Assembly: GCF_965237655.1 (NCBI RefSeq)
Contig: NZ_CBDEGB010000002.1
Location: 2,170,001-2,234,000, forward strand
DNA from: Poriferisodalis sp965237655
GTDB taxonomy: Bacteria; Actinomycetota; Acidimicrobiia; Acidimicrobiales; Poriferisodalaceae
Length of the DNA stretch: 64,000 nucleotides
Direction: 5' to 3'
In this document: piece by piece, positions 1-8,623 of the stretch
How the letters are laid out: each line of letters begins with the position of its first letter
How positions within the stretch are numbered: position 1 is the stretch's first letter
Position numbers and translations under genes: made by a program
The notes under the pieces: model-generated
What the model saw: the letters and a program-made list of their open reading frames with translations, nothing else
Told to the model about the DNA's origin: nothing
Databases searched by the model: none

Positions 1-525
1 CTCGACCTGCCGAATCTGGAGTTCCACGAGCAGATGTATCCCGTGCGCTACATCCGCCATGAACAGCGCTGCGACAACGCCGGCCCAGGCCAGAAGCGCG
101 GCGGAACAGGCGTGCGCTACGAGGCCGACATTCTCAGACCGGCCATCTGGTCGTTCCGGGCCGAAGGCCTCGACACGCCGTCGGGTCACGGCGTGCGCGG
201 CGGCGGCACCGGCGGCGTCGGTCTGGAGTGGATCGTCCCCGTCGACACTGACGCCGACGGACCGACGTTTGTGCCGCCCAAGTACGGGGTCCAGCGTCTT
301 GGTCCGGCACGCATGATCGCCGACACACCGGGCGGGGGCGGCTGGGGTAACGCACTCGAACGGGAGCCCGCTGCTGTGCTGCGAGACGTGATGGACGACG
401 TCGTCAGCATTGAGGGTGCGCGTCGCGACTATGGCGTCGTCATTGGCGACGACGGCCGATCCATCGACATCGATGCCACCAAGCAACTGCGTGCAAGCGG
501 CCGCACTCCTGCACCGACCGCCTGA
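1..525 (+). CDS. Hydantoinase B/oxoprolinase family protein, 3' part
   Basis: The last 174 residues of a gene that begins before the window. The C-terminal half looks like the HyuB (N-methylhydantoinase B / 5-oxoprolinase beta) family: a Gly-rich segment (GGGGWGN, about residue 116), then E-R-E-P-A-A-V-L-R-D-V and the tail DYGVVI. These proteins hydrolyse cyclic amides with ATP, together with a HyuA subunit. HyuA is not visible and may lie upstream. The next gene starts 70 bp downstream on the same strand. The family call is firm, but the substrate cannot be told. Confidence 0.8.
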   Translation, partial: LDLPNLEFHEQMYPVRYIRHEQRCDNAGPGQKRGGTGVRYEADILRPAIWSFRAEGLDTPSGHGVRGGGTGGVGLEWIVPVDTDADGPTFVPPKYGVQRLGPARMIADTPGGGGWGNALEREPAAVLRDVMDDVVSIEGARRDYGVVIGDDGRSIDIDATKQLRASGRTPAPTA

Positions 526-595
526 GCCCTACACCCAATCCCGCCGTTGGGACCCGACGGTCCGACATCACACTTCGAACACGGAGACGCTCGCC

Positions 596-1393
596 ATGAC
601 GCTCGTGCTGGTTCACGGCAATCCGGAGACGACCGCCATCTGGGACCCCATGCGGGTCGCGCTCGCGCGCCACGGCGTCGGCCCCGACAATGTCGTAGCT
701 CTCTCACCCCCAGGATTCGGTACACCCGCGCCCAACGGCTTCGGTGCGACCATGAACGAGTACCGGGATTGGCTCGTCACCGAATTGGAAAAGCTGCAGG
801 CGGGCGGCGCAGGGCCGATCGACCTGCTGGGCCACGACTGGGGCGGCGGGCACGTCATGCGCATCGCCATGGAGCGCCCGGACCTGATCCGCTCGTGGTG
901 CACCGATGTCATCGGACTGTTCGATCCCGACTACGAGTGGCACGACGCTGCGCAGGTATGGCAGTCGCCTCGCGGTGAGGCCTCGATCGAGCGCATGATC
1001 AACCGCCCTGACGACGAGAGCGTCGCCTTCTACGCCGGATTGGGCATGGGCCCCGAAGTGGCGGCAGCAGTCGTGCCGCATGTCGACGCCGACATGGGCC
1101 GGTGCATCTTGGCGCTTTACCGCGACGCCTCCCAGCCGGCCATGTCCGACCTCGGTTTCAACATTGCCGCCGCTGGTCAGCGACCCGGGCTCTGCATCTT
1201 GGCGGCAGGCGACCACTTCACCGGCGGCGGTGTCATGCATCGCCGAGTCGCCAAGCGCGCGGGTGCCCGCGTCACCGAGCTGCTCGACGTGGGCCACTGG
1301 TGGATGTGCGAGAACCCGGGCTTCGCGGCGCACACCGTGGCGAGCTGGATGACATCGCTCGACAGGGCCAGCGCCGCACCGTTGCGGACCTGA
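596..1393 (+). CDS. Alpha/beta hydrolase, Asp-nucleophile type
   Basis: A 265-residue alpha/beta hydrolase. The ATG at 596 is chosen because the protein then opens directly with the first core strand and the oxyanion motif HGNPE (residues 7-11). The nucleophile elbow is GHDWGG, putting Asp81 where serine hydrolases have Ser. This is the arrangement of haloalkane dehalogenases and epoxide hydrolases. The catalytic His is probably His234 (DVGHWW), and an acidic residue in AAGDHF is a candidate third member. The cap region (about 105-200) is short. The protein could be an epoxide hydrolase or dehalogenase, or a hydrolase acting with the hydantoinase upstream. Its stop codon lies in the loop of a hairpin. 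Confidence 0.85.
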   Translation: MTLVLVHGNPETTAIWDPMRVALARHGVGPDNVVALSPPGFGTPAPNGFGATMNEYRDWLVTELEKLQAGGAGPIDLLGHDWGGGHVMRIAMERPDLIRSWCTDVIGLFDPDYEWHDAAQVWQSPRGEASIERMINRPDDESVAFYAGLGMGPEVAAAVVPHVDADMGRCILALYRDASQPAMSDLGFNIAAAGQRPGLCILAAGDHFTGGGVMHRRVAKRAGARVTELLDVGHWWMCENPGFAAHTVASWMTSLDRASAAPLRT

Positions 1394-1402
1394 GCCGGTC
1401 CG
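1385..1402 (+). terminator. Hairpin with the stop codon in its loop (hydrolase gene)
   Basis: Arms CGGACC (1385-1390) and GGTCCG (1397-1402) pair perfectly around the six-base loop TGAGCC. The loop holds the TGA stop codon of the alpha/beta hydrolase. No T-run follows. It is one of a recurrent set of stop-centred hairpins in this window. Confidence 0.55.
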
Positions 1403-1545
1403 GTCACGACGCCCCCTCCGGCGCACAGCGCCGGTTCATCGTTGGGCTACTGTCGCGGCTGATGCCGGGCCGCGCGCGGCTGGGCACACAGTTCTGACCG
1501 CAATCTGGCGCCGCTCGCGGGGCGTCGGCCACAAGGGGGCAAGCG

Positions 1546-3846
1546 ATGGCCGCATCGGGCTCGATCCTGGGGAATCCTGTACAGCGCCGGGAGGATCCCG
1601 GGCTGCTGACCGGGGCGAATCATTACGTCGACGATCTCGACATTGATTCGGCGAAGGTTGCGTTCGTGCGCTCGCTCGAGGCACATGCCGTAGTCACCTC
1701 GGTCGACACCTCTGACGCGGAGTCGATGCCGGGTGTGCTGGCGGTGTACACCGCCGACAACATGCCCATGGACGCCTTCCAAGGCTTCCCGATGATCGAC
1801 CCGGCGTACAACCGGCCGCCGCTGGCAGCGGACAGGGTGCGTTACGTCGGCGACCTTGTGGCTGCCGTGGTAGCGGAGTCCCAGAGCGAAGCCAACGATG
1901 CGGCCGAGATGGTGAGCGTCGAGTACAGCTCGCTGCCGATCGTGTCCGACATCGAGGCTGCGCTGTCGCCGGACTCGCCGGTTGTGTGGGAGGGCCAGGA
2001 CTCCAACGTCTGCTTCGCCCACATCGCCCCCGATGCCGAAGTGCAGGACGCGGGTGATCCGTTCGAAGGCGCCGATGCGATGGTGTCCGAGCGCATCGTG
2101 ACCCAGCGTCTGGCGGGCGTGCCGATGGAGCCCAACGGCTGCGTCGCCGTGCCCGGCGACGGCGGCTCGATGACCTTGTACCTGTCGACGCAGGCGGCCC
2201 ACTCGATGCGCGACGCGCTCGCGCCGGCGCTGGGCCTTGAAGCCGATCAACTGCGGGTCATTGCGCCGTGGGTGGGTGGCGGCTTCGGCCCCAAGGCGGC
2301 CTGCTACGTCGAGTACATCGTGGCTGGCAAGGCAGCCCAGGCCCTCGGCCGGCCGGTCCGCTGGACCGAGACCCGCACCGAGAACATGCTCTCGATGGTG
2401 CAGGGCCGCGCCATGGTCATGAACGCCGAGATGGGTGTGCGCAACGACGGCAGCATCGTGGGCTTGCGGGCAAACGTCGTCGCCGACGCTGGGGCGTACC
2501 CGGTCATCGGGGCGATCCTGCCGCTGCTCACCGGCATGCTCTCCCAAGCTGTGTACGACATGCCCATGATTCACTTCAAGGCATACACCGTCATCACCAA
2601 CACCACCCCGATCGGCGCGTACCGGGGTGCGGGACGGCCAGAGGCCACCCAGATGGTCGAGCGCATCCTGGACAAGGCGGCCGCTGCGATCGGCATGGAC
2701 CCGGCGGAGATGCGCCGCAAGAACTTCCTCCAACCCGACGCCTTCCCTGCGACGTTGCAGACTGGGGTCGTCTACGACTCGGGCGAATACGAGCGGTCGC
2801 TGGATGCGGTGCTCGAAGCATCGGGCTATTCCGACCTTCGTGCCCAGCAGCAGGCCCGCCGCGACGCAGGCGACTCGAAGCTGTTGGGCATCGGCGTCTC
2901 GTCGTATGTGGAGATCACCGCACCGGTAGGCCTGCACGTGGAGTACGGCAGCACCGAAGTGCACGAGGACGGGACAGCCACGATCCGTGTCGGGACGTCC
3001 AGCCACGGCCAAGGCCACGCCACGACTTTCGCCCAGATTGTCGAGGGCGTGCTGGGCATTTCCATGGACGATGTCACCCACATCGACGCCGACACCGCCG
3101 AGGTGCCTTCGGGTGCTGGCACGCTGGGTTCGAGGTCGCTGCAGACCGCCGGCTCAGCGGTGTACCTGTCGAGCCAGGCCGTGCTGGAGAGGGGCAAGCA
3201 GCTTGCTGCTCACCTGCTTGAAGCCTCCGCCGACGACATCGTGGTCGCCGAAGGCGGATTGGCCGTGGCCGGCGTGCCGACCAGCTCGGTGAGCTGGGCC
3301 GACATCGCCAAGCTGGCCAACGACGACAGCGCCCGTCCTTCGGGCATCGAGGCCGGCCTGATGGCCGAGGAGAACTTCGACGGGACCGATGCCACGTTCC
3401 CGTTCGGCTCCCACGTCTCCGTGGTCGAGATCGACAGCGACACTGGCGAGGTCGAGCTGCTTCGGCATATCGCTGTCGACGACTGCGGCACCATCATGAA
3501 CCCGCTCATCGTCAACGGCCAGCAGCACGGCGGCATCGCGCAGGGCATCGCGCAAGCGCTGTTCGAGCACGTGGAATATGACGACGACGCGAACCCGCTG
3601 AATGCCAGCATGTTGGACTACCTGATCCCGTCGGCTGCGGAGCTGCCCAGCTTCGAGGTGTCCAACACCGAGACGGCCAGCCCCCGGAACCCGTTGGGTG
3701 CCAAGGGCATCGGCGAGTCGGGCACCATCGGCTCGACCCCTGCGGTGCACAACGCCGTGTGCGATGCGGTCGCTCATCTGGGCATCGACCACATCGACAT
3801 GCCCTGCAGCCCCCAGAACGTCTGGCGGGCCCTGCAAAACGCCTGA
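1546..3846 (+). CDS. CoxL-like molybdenum hydroxylase, large subunit (form II type)
   Basis: A 766-residue protein of the xanthine oxidase / aerobic CO dehydrogenase large-subunit family, close to the usual 770-800 residues. It has the N-terminal ...GNPVQRREDPGLLTG... opening, the molybdopterin-binding GGGFGPK loop near residue 245, and the motif AYRGAGR at 358-364. True form I CO dehydrogenases have AYRCSFR instead, so CO oxidation is unlikely. An aldehyde, purine or N-heterocycle hydroxylase is more plausible. The C-terminal GESGTIGSTPAVHNAV motif is present. Small Fe-S (CoxS) and FAD (CoxM) partner genes are not adjacent, so the partners must be encoded elsewhere. A broken relative of this gene lies at 25.9-27.2 kb. 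Confidence 0.9.
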   Translation: MAASGSILGNPVQRREDPGLLTGANHYVDDLDIDSAKVAFVRSLEAHAVVTSVDTSDAESMPGVLAVYTADNMPMDAFQGFPMIDPAYNRPPLAADRVRYVGDLVAAVVAESQSEANDAAEMVSVEYSSLPIVSDIEAALSPDSPVVWEGQDSNVCFAHIAPDAEVQDAGDPFEGADAMVSERIVTQRLAGVPMEPNGCVAVPGDGGSMTLYLSTQAAHSMRDALAPALGLEADQLRVIAPWVGGGFGPKAACYVEYIVAGKAAQALGRPVRWTETRTENMLSMVQGRAMVMNAEMGVRNDGSIVGLRANVVADAGAYPVIGAILPLLTGMLSQAVYDMPMIHFKAYTVITNTTPIGAYRGAGRPEATQMVERILDKAAAAIGMDPAEMRRKNFLQPDAFPATLQTGVVYDSGEYERSLDAVLEASGYSDLRAQQQARRDAGDSKLLGIGVSSYVEITAPVGLHVEYGSTEVHEDGTATIRVGTSSHGQGHATTFAQIVEGVLGISMDDVTHIDADTAEVPSGAGTLGSRSLQTAGSAVYLSSQAVLERGKQLAAHLLEASADDIVVAEGGLAVAGVPTSSVSWADIAKLANDDSARPSGIEAGLMAEENFDGTDATFPFGSHVSVVEIDSDTGEVELLRHIAVDDCGTIMNPLIVNGQQHGGIAQGIAQALFEHVEYDDDANPLNASMLDYLIPSAAELPSFEVSNTETASPRNPLGAKGIGESGTIGSTPAVHNAVCDAVAHLGIDHIDMPCSPQNVWRALQNA

Positions 3847-4002
3847 ACCCCTCTGCGCCGCACCATTTGACGCTCGCGGGGTTGCCTGAGCGCGCACGTC
3901 TTCTCGGACGAAGCACGCGGTGATGACGTAGCCTCTGGGCTCGCACACACAGCGTGACCGACCCTGCAAACGGGTTCGGCGCGCCCTCCGAAGGGACTCC
4001 CC

Positions 4003-5250
4003 ATGAGCCCAGTTGCAGCAAGCACTGACGCCGCGACCGACCCGGTCATCGTCGCCACCGCCCGCAGCCCGATCGGCCGTGCCTTCAAGGGCTCGCTGAC
4101 CGAGATGCGGCCCGACGACATGACCGCACAGATCGTCACCAAGCTGCTCGACAAGGTGCCCGATCTCCCTCGCGACGAGATCGAAGACCTGATGCTGGGC
4201 TGCGGACAGCCGGGCGGCGAGGCCGGCTTCAACATCGCTCGGGCCTCGGCAATTCTTGCCGGACTTGAGAACGTACCCGGCACGACGGTCAACCGCTACT
4301 GCTCGTCGTCGCTGCAGACCATCCGCATGGCAGCACACGCCATCCGCGCCGGCGAAGGCGATGCATTCATCTCCGCAGGCGTCGAATGCGTGAGCCGCTA
4401 CACCAAGGGCAACTCCGACAGCCTGCCGGGCACGACGAACCCGCAGTTCCAGGCCCCCGGCGAGCGCACCAAGGTTCGCTCTGAGGGCGGCCATGACGAC
4501 TGGACGCCGGCTGAAGGAGTACTGCCCGACCTGTACATCGCGATGGGTCAGACCGCCGAGAACGTCGCCGAGCACCGCAACGTCAGCCGCCAGGCCATGG
4601 ACGAGTACGGCGTGATGAGCCAGAACAAGGCCGAGGCGGCCATCGCTCGCGGCTTCTTCGAGATGGACATCACACCGCTCAAGCTGCCCGACGGCACGAT
4701 CGTCAGCGCCGACGACGGACCGCGTGCGGGCGTGACCTACGACGCCGTCGCGCAGCTCAAGCCGGTGTTCCGGCCCGACGGTCGCGTCACCGCCGCCAAT
4801 GCCTGCCCACTCAATGACGGAGCCGCAGCGGTGCTGGTGATGAGCCGCAAGCGTGCCGAGGAGTTGGGCATCACCCCGCTGGCGCGCATCATCTCATCTG
4901 CGGTCTCGGCGCTGAACCCCGAGATCATGGGCCTGGGTCCCATTGAAGCCTGCAAGAAGGCGCTGGCGCGTGCGGGCATGACCATGGACGACATCGACAT
5001 GGTTGAGATCAACGAGGCATTCGCCGCCCAGGTGATTCCTTCCGCCGACGAGTTGGGCATCGACATGGTCGATCAGCTCAACCTCCACGGCGGCGCCATC
5101 GCCTTGGGCCACCCGTTCGGCATGACCGGCGCACGCATCATGACCACGCTGCTGAACGGTCTCGCCGACCGCGACAAGACCTTCGGGCTCGAGTCGATGT
5201 GCGTCGGCGGCGGTCAGGGCATGGCCATGATTGTGGAGCGGCTGAACTAA
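4003..5250 (+). CDS. Thiolase (acetyl-CoA C-acyltransferase)
   Basis: A 415-residue degradative-type thiolase that transfers an acyl group between CoA and acetyl-CoA in beta-oxidation. The acyl-accepting cysteine is Cys100 (NRYCSSSL). The catalytic His370 lies in GHPFGMTG and the second cysteine Cys400 in CVGGGQG. The NEAFAAQ motif is also present. Length and motif order match the FadA family. The ATG at 4003 follows a Shine-Dalgarno-like GAAGGGA. A hairpin follows the stop directly. The exact chain-length preference cannot be read from the sequence. Confidence 0.93.
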   Translation: MSPVAASTDAATDPVIVATARSPIGRAFKGSLTEMRPDDMTAQIVTKLLDKVPDLPRDEIEDLMLGCGQPGGEAGFNIARASAILAGLENVPGTTVNRYCSSSLQTIRMAAHAIRAGEGDAFISAGVECVSRYTKGNSDSLPGTTNPQFQAPGERTKVRSEGGHDDWTPAEGVLPDLYIAMGQTAENVAEHRNVSRQAMDEYGVMSQNKAEAAIARGFFEMDITPLKLPDGTIVSADDGPRAGVTYDAVAQLKPVFRPDGRVTAANACPLNDGAAAVLVMSRKRAEELGITPLARIISSAVSALNPEIMGLGPIEACKKALARAGMTMDDIDMVEINEAFAAQVIPSADELGIDMVDQLNLHGGAIALGHPFGMTGARIMTTLLNGLADRDKTFGLESMCVGGGQGMAMIVERLN

Positions 5251-5271
5251 GACACCGCTTTCCGGGGTGTC
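5251..5271 (+). terminator. Hairpin immediately after the thiolase stop
   Basis: Arms GACACC (5251-5256) and GGTGTC (5266-5271) flank a nine-base loop and start at the base after the TAA stop. A short C-run rather than a T-run follows. It is probably a transcript-end or stabilising hairpin. Confidence 0.5.
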
Positions 5272-5322
5272 TCCCCCGATAACTGCCGCGCCTGACGGCG
5301 ACGCGTCGGCAACACTGGCCGA

Positions 5323-6042
5323 GTGAACGCGACCTCGCAGACGGCACCACGGCCTATCGAAATCGTTCCGTCTGTCCTGCCCGCTGACTTCGCGCGCCTC
5401 GGTGACGAGTGCGCTGCGTTGGAGCAAGCCGGTGTCGACCGGATCCAGTGGGACGTCATGGACGGCGTCTTCGTGCCGAACCTCACGTTCGGCCCCGACG
5501 TCATCGCGGCCTGCCGTCCCCATGCAGGCGTGCTCTTCGAAGCCCACCTCATGGTCGTCGACCCCGACCCGATGCTCGGCGCTTACGTGGATGCCGGCTG
5601 CGAGATGCTGATTGTCCACGCCGAGTCGGTCACCCACATGCACCGCACGCTGAGCCGGGTGGCCGAGCTAGGCGCCCAGCCAGCGGTGGCGATCAATCCA
5701 TCTACGCCAATCGACGCCGTGGCCCATGTGCTCGACCTCGTTGACATGGTGCTCGTGATGACCGTCAACCCGGGTTTCGGCGGTCAGGCGTACATCTCGA
5801 CAATGGAGCCCAAGATCGCCGCGCTGCGCCAGCTCATCGATCTGAGTGGTTCAGCGGGCGCATCGGGTTCGGGCATCGACATCGAAGTGGACGGCGGCAT
5901 CTCGGCGGACACCATCAGCGGCGCTGCGGCGGCAGGTGCCAATGTCCTCGTGTCAGGGAGCGCGTTGTACCGCTACGCCGAGGGGCTCGCGCACGGCGTC
6001 GCGGACCTGCGGTGCCGCGCGGAGGCTGCGTCCCGAGCGTGA
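5323..6042 (+). CDS. rpe: Ribulose-phosphate 3-epimerase
   Basis: A 239-residue TIM-barrel enzyme that interconverts ribulose-5-phosphate and xylulose-5-phosphate in the pentose phosphate and Calvin pathways. Family signatures are visible: the N-terminal PSVLPADFARL, the DVMDGVFVPNLTFGP block with metal and catalytic Asp, the second block EAHLMV, the VNPGFGGQ phosphate-side loop, and IEVDGGIS near the C-terminus carrying the second catalytic Asp. The start is GTG at 5323 and no strong ribosome binding site is seen. An ATGA overlap couples it to the next gene. The length is slightly above the usual 220 or so because of an N-terminal tail of about ten residues. Confidence 0.95.
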   Translation: MNATSQTAPRPIEIVPSVLPADFARLGDECAALEQAGVDRIQWDVMDGVFVPNLTFGPDVIAACRPHAGVLFEAHLMVVDPDPMLGAYVDAGCEMLIVHAESVTHMHRTLSRVAELGAQPAVAINPSTPIDAVAHVLDLVDMVLVMTVNPGFGGQAYISTMEPKIAALRQLIDLSGSAGASGSGIDIEVDGGISADTISGAAAAGANVLVSGSALYRYAEGLAHGVADLRCRAEAASRA

Positions 6043-6494
6043 TGACCGTGGCAGCTCGCCGGCGTTGGCTCCTCGTTGCTGCCGCCGCCGTGGTGATCGT
6101 CCTCGCCGTGCGCGTGACGCTGTTGCGCGACAGCGGGGAACCCTCCGCCGAAGAGTTCTGCGAGGAATTCGCGCACCTGCTGGTGGTCGACGAGCTCAGC
6201 TTGACGGTCAACCCGAATGATGACGCAAGCGCCCGCGACGCGATGGACCGCACCGCTCGCCAATTCGCCGACGCCGCAGCAGCCGCACCAGCGGAGATTC
6301 GCCCGGACGTGCAGCTGCTGGCCGACCTGACTGCCGCACTTCGAGATGCTGTCGCTGACACAGCCTCACGGGAGACCTTTGACCGCGCCGCTGCGCTGAT
6401 AGCAGCCCAGGATCCGTTTCTCGAGACCCAAGACGCTGCTGCGCAGCGAGTCATCGACTACGTCACCCGCCATTGCATTGCTGCGCCCGGCTAG
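6042..6494 (+). CDS. Small membrane-anchored or secreted protein of unknown function
   Basis: A 150-residue protein beginning MTVAARRRWLLVAAAAVV: a positively charged stretch, then one hydrophobic segment (about residues 9-25), so probably a signal anchor. The rest is Ala-rich and helical, with two cysteines (in EFCEEF and RHC). The ATG overlaps the rpe stop (ATGA), which suggests translational coupling. GTG at 6039 is an alternative start. No family is recognised. The last codons and the stop belong to a tandem repeat. Confidence 0.65.
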   Translation: MTVAARRRWLLVAAAAVVIVLAVRVTLLRDSGEPSAEEFCEEFAHLLVVDELSLTVNPNDDASARDAMDRTARQFADAAAAAPAEIRPDVQLLADLTAALRDAVADTASRETFDRAAALIAAQDPFLETQDAAAQRVIDYVTRHCIAAPG

Positions 6495-6558
6495 ACCGGA
6501 CACACGAGCATTGCTGCGCCCGGCTAGACCGGACGCACGAGCATTGCTGCGCCCGGCT
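6475..6558. repeat. 33-bp tandem repeat containing a stop-codon hairpin
   Basis: Two full 33-bp units (6475-6507 and 6508-6540, one base different) and an 18-bp partial unit (6541-6558). The first unit contains the last codons and the TAG stop of the preceding gene. Each full unit can fold with CCGG arms around the loop CTAGA. In the second unit the arms extend to nine bases with one mismatch. The array fills the space between two convergent genes. Confidence 0.8.
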
Positions 6559-6587
6559 GATCGACCCGGTGGTACGGGCCTAGATCA
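6558..6587 (-). terminator. Two-step hairpin spanning the clpP stop codon
   Basis: Outer arms TGATC (6558-6562) and GATCA (6583-6587) enclose inner arms CCCG (6565-6568) and CGGG (6575-6578). The clpP TAG stop (6580-6582, minus strand) lies in the internal loop between them. It begins at the last base of the 33-bp tandem array. Confidence 0.45.
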
Positions 6588-7200
6588 TCTCGCCGCGCTT
6601 GACGATCACGTGATCGCACAAGCCGTAGCCCTTGGCCTCCTCGGCGGTGAACCAGCGATCCCGCTCGGAATCGAGCAGGATCTGCTCCACGTCCTGACCG
6701 CTGTGAAGAGCAGTGCGTTCTGCCATCAGGCGCTTGATGTACGCCATCTGCTCGGCCTGGATGGCGATGTCAGACGCCTGGCCCCGTACGCCGCCAGATG
6801 GCTGGTGCATCATCACCCGGGCGTGCGGCAGGCAGTAGCGCTTGCCCGGCGCACCGGCGGTCAGCAGGAACTGGCCCATCGAGGCACCAAGCCCCAGACA
6901 GACCGTGGCCACGTCGCACGCTACGAACTGCATCGTGTCGTAGATGGCCATGCCAGCAGTGACAGATCCGCCGGGGCTGTTGATGTACAGCGAGATGTCC
7001 CGGCCGCGATCCTGACCCTCCAGGTACAGCATCTGCGCGCACACGACATTGGCCAGATGATCGTCCACCTCGTCGCCCAGGAACACGATGCGGTCGTCCA
7101 GCAGCCGGTTCGAGATCTGGGTCCAGCCGGACACCCCGCCTGACTCGAATGCACGCTCCGAAGCGGGGCTCGGGTGCTGGGCGGATGGAAGGTCGGTCAT
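6580..7200 (-). CDS. clpP: ATP-dependent Clp protease proteolytic subunit
   Basis: A 206-residue ClpP serine peptidase, which forms the barrel that degrades proteins unfolded by ClpX, ClpC or ClpA. The triad is visible: Ser in GLGASMGQF, His in MMHQPSGG and Asp in SERDRWFTAEEA. The INSPGG oxyanion segment is conserved. The N-terminal 25 residues or so are non-conserved and may be a propeptide. The gene is last in a minus-strand run after rph and rdgB. No clpX or second clpP is beside it, although actinobacteria usually carry at least two ClpP paralogues. Confidence 0.96.
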   Translation of the reverse strand: MTDLPSAQHPSPASERAFESGGVSGWTQISNRLLDDRIVFLGDEVDDHLANVVCAQMLYLEGQDRGRDISLYINSPGGSVTAGMAIYDTMQFVACDVATVCLGLGASMGQFLLTAGAPGKRYCLPHARVMMHQPSGGVRGQASDIAIQAEQMAYIKRLMAERTALHSGQDVEQILLDSERDRWFTAEEAKGYGLCDHVIVKRGEMI

Positions 7201-7268
7201 GCGGCGCAGGTTACCGACGAGGCCATCTTGCCCAGCAGGGCAGGTGCGGGCATGTGCGGGCAGGCGTG

Positions 7269-7850
7269 TCAGAGCTGCTTGGCCAGTGCACGCAGCGCCC
7301 GGCCCCGATGGCTGATCCGATTCTTCGCATCAGCCGTCATCTCGGCGAACGTCAGCGGAGCTGCCTCGTCAGGAACAAAGACAGGGTCGTAGCCGAAGCC
7401 GCCGTCGCCGCGGGGTGACGTGGCGATGGTCCCTTCGACGGCGCCGTCGGCCAACAGTTCTCGCCCGTCGCCGAATACGACAGCGACCACGGTGCGAAAG
7501 CGGGCAGTGCGCCGCGGCGGGGGCACATCAACCAGTGCCGCCATGAGCTTGGCCAGGTTGGCGACCGGATCCGCTTCGGGCCCCGCATAGCGGGCACTGT
7601 GCACGCCGGGTGCGCCGCCGAGCGCGTCGACCTCAAGGCCGGTGTCATCTGCGATGGCCGGCTCGCCGGTGGCTGCATGCACGAATCGGGCCTTGATGAG
7701 CGCATTCTCTGCCAGGGTTTCGCCGTCTTCGGCCACGTCACCGAGGTTGCCGGGCCGTGGCACGATTTCCGCTTCCGGCATCGCCGCTCGCAGCACGTCA
7801 GCTATCTCGATCGCCTTGTGCGGGTTGGCCGATGCCATTACGAGCCTCAT
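7269..7850 (-). CDS. rdgB: Non-canonical purine NTP pyrophosphatase (RdgB/Ham1)
   Basis: A 193-residue house-cleaning enzyme that hydrolyses ITP, dITP and XTP to the monophosphates. Motifs are the N-terminal SANPHKAIEI (substrate-binding Asn and Lys), ADDTGLEVDALGGAPGVHSARYAG (acidic metal site) and GFGYDPVF near the C-terminus. The length is typical. It follows rph by about 45 bp on the same strand, the same order as in mycobacteria and other actinobacteria. Confidence 0.95.
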   Translation of the reverse strand: MRLVMASANPHKAIEIADVLRAAMPEAEIVPRPGNLGDVAEDGETLAENALIKARFVHAATGEPAIADDTGLEVDALGGAPGVHSARYAGPEADPVANLAKLMAALVDVPPPRRTARFRTVVAVVFGDGRELLADGAVEGTIATSPRGDGGFGYDPVFVPDEAAPLTFAEMTADAKNRISHRGRALRALAKQL

Positions 7851-7894
7851 GCCGTCGGGGCCCTCTCAGCGCATGTGTATGGAGTCGTTTGGCC

Positions 7895-8623
7895 TCAAGA
7901 TGGCGGCGTGATCAGGGCCGCTCGCTGCAAGTTGACAATCTCGCCGATGCCCGAACGGGCCAGTGCCAGCATCGCCCCGAGCTGGGCATCGTCGAACGGG
8001 TCTCCCTCGGCGGTGCCTTGCACCTCGACAAAGCGGCCCCCACCGGTCATCACCACGTTCATGTCCACCTCGGCCCGGGAGTCCTCCTCGTAGGGGAGGT
8101 CCAGGCGGGCTTCGCCGTCCACGATGCCCACCGAGATGGCAGCGCATTCGTCGGTGAGCGGGAGTTGGCTGATTGCCCCACTGAGGACCAGGCGGGTGCA
8201 GGCGTCGTGCAGGGCCACGTACCCACCGCAGATCGACGCAGTACGCGTACCTCCGTCGGCCTGCAGGACGTCGCAGTCAACGGTGACCTCACGCTCTCCG
8301 AGCGCCGCCATGTCGCACACCGCCCGCAGTGCCCGGCCGATCAAGCGCTCGATCTCGAGCGTGCGGCCTTTCTGCTTGCCGCGCTTGGCTTCACGGCCGA
8401 CGCGCTCGCCGCTGGAGCCGGGCAGCATTGCGTACTCCGCGGTGACCCAGCCAGTCCCTCGGCCGCGCATCCAGCGCGGCACGTTGTCGTCGATGGACAC
8501 GGTGCACAGCACCTTGGTGCGGCCGAAGGACACCAGTACCGAGCCGGGGGTCTGGTCGGTGAAGTCGCGTTCGAAGGTGACCGGGCGCAGTTGGCCGGGC
8601 GTCCGACCATCAGCGCGCGTCAC
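7895..8623 (-). CDS. rph: Ribonuclease PH
   Basis: A 242-residue phosphorolytic 3' exoribonuclease that trims tRNA 3' ends. Conserved blocks are GQLRPVTFE at the start, PRWMRG, IGRALRAVCD, DCDVLQADGGTRTASI and the C-terminal EVQGTAEGDPF. The start is uncertain. GTG at 8623 gives VTRADGRTPGQLRPV, matching the family's usual (M)R-x-DGR-x-x-x-QLRPV opening. A second GTG at 8653, 30 bp upstream, lies in a duplicated copy of the same start segment. The gene follows the MBL hydrolase closely and precedes rdgB. Confidence 0.94.
   Translation of the reverse strand: MTRADGRTPGQLRPVTFERDFTDQTPGSVLVSFGRTKVLCTVSIDDNVPRWMRGRGTGWVTAEYAMLPGSSGERVGREAKRGKQKGRTLEIERLIGRALRAVCDMAALGEREVTVDCDVLQADGGTRTASICGGYVALHDACTRLVLSGAISQLPLTDECAAISVGIVDGEARLDLPYEEDSRAEVDMNVVMTGGGRFVEVQGTAEGDPFDDAQLGAMLALARSGIGEIVNLQRAALITPPS

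Noticed and set aside
1447..3081. A 544-codon antisense frame opposite the CoxL-like gene
   Set aside because: The sense strand has a full set of molybdenum-hydroxylase motifs; the antisense product is His/Arg-rich and has none.
1546..3846. Annotation as true carbon monoxide dehydrogenase
   Set aside because: The active-site motif is AYRGAGR, not the AYRCSFR of form I enzymes, and coxM and coxS are absent.
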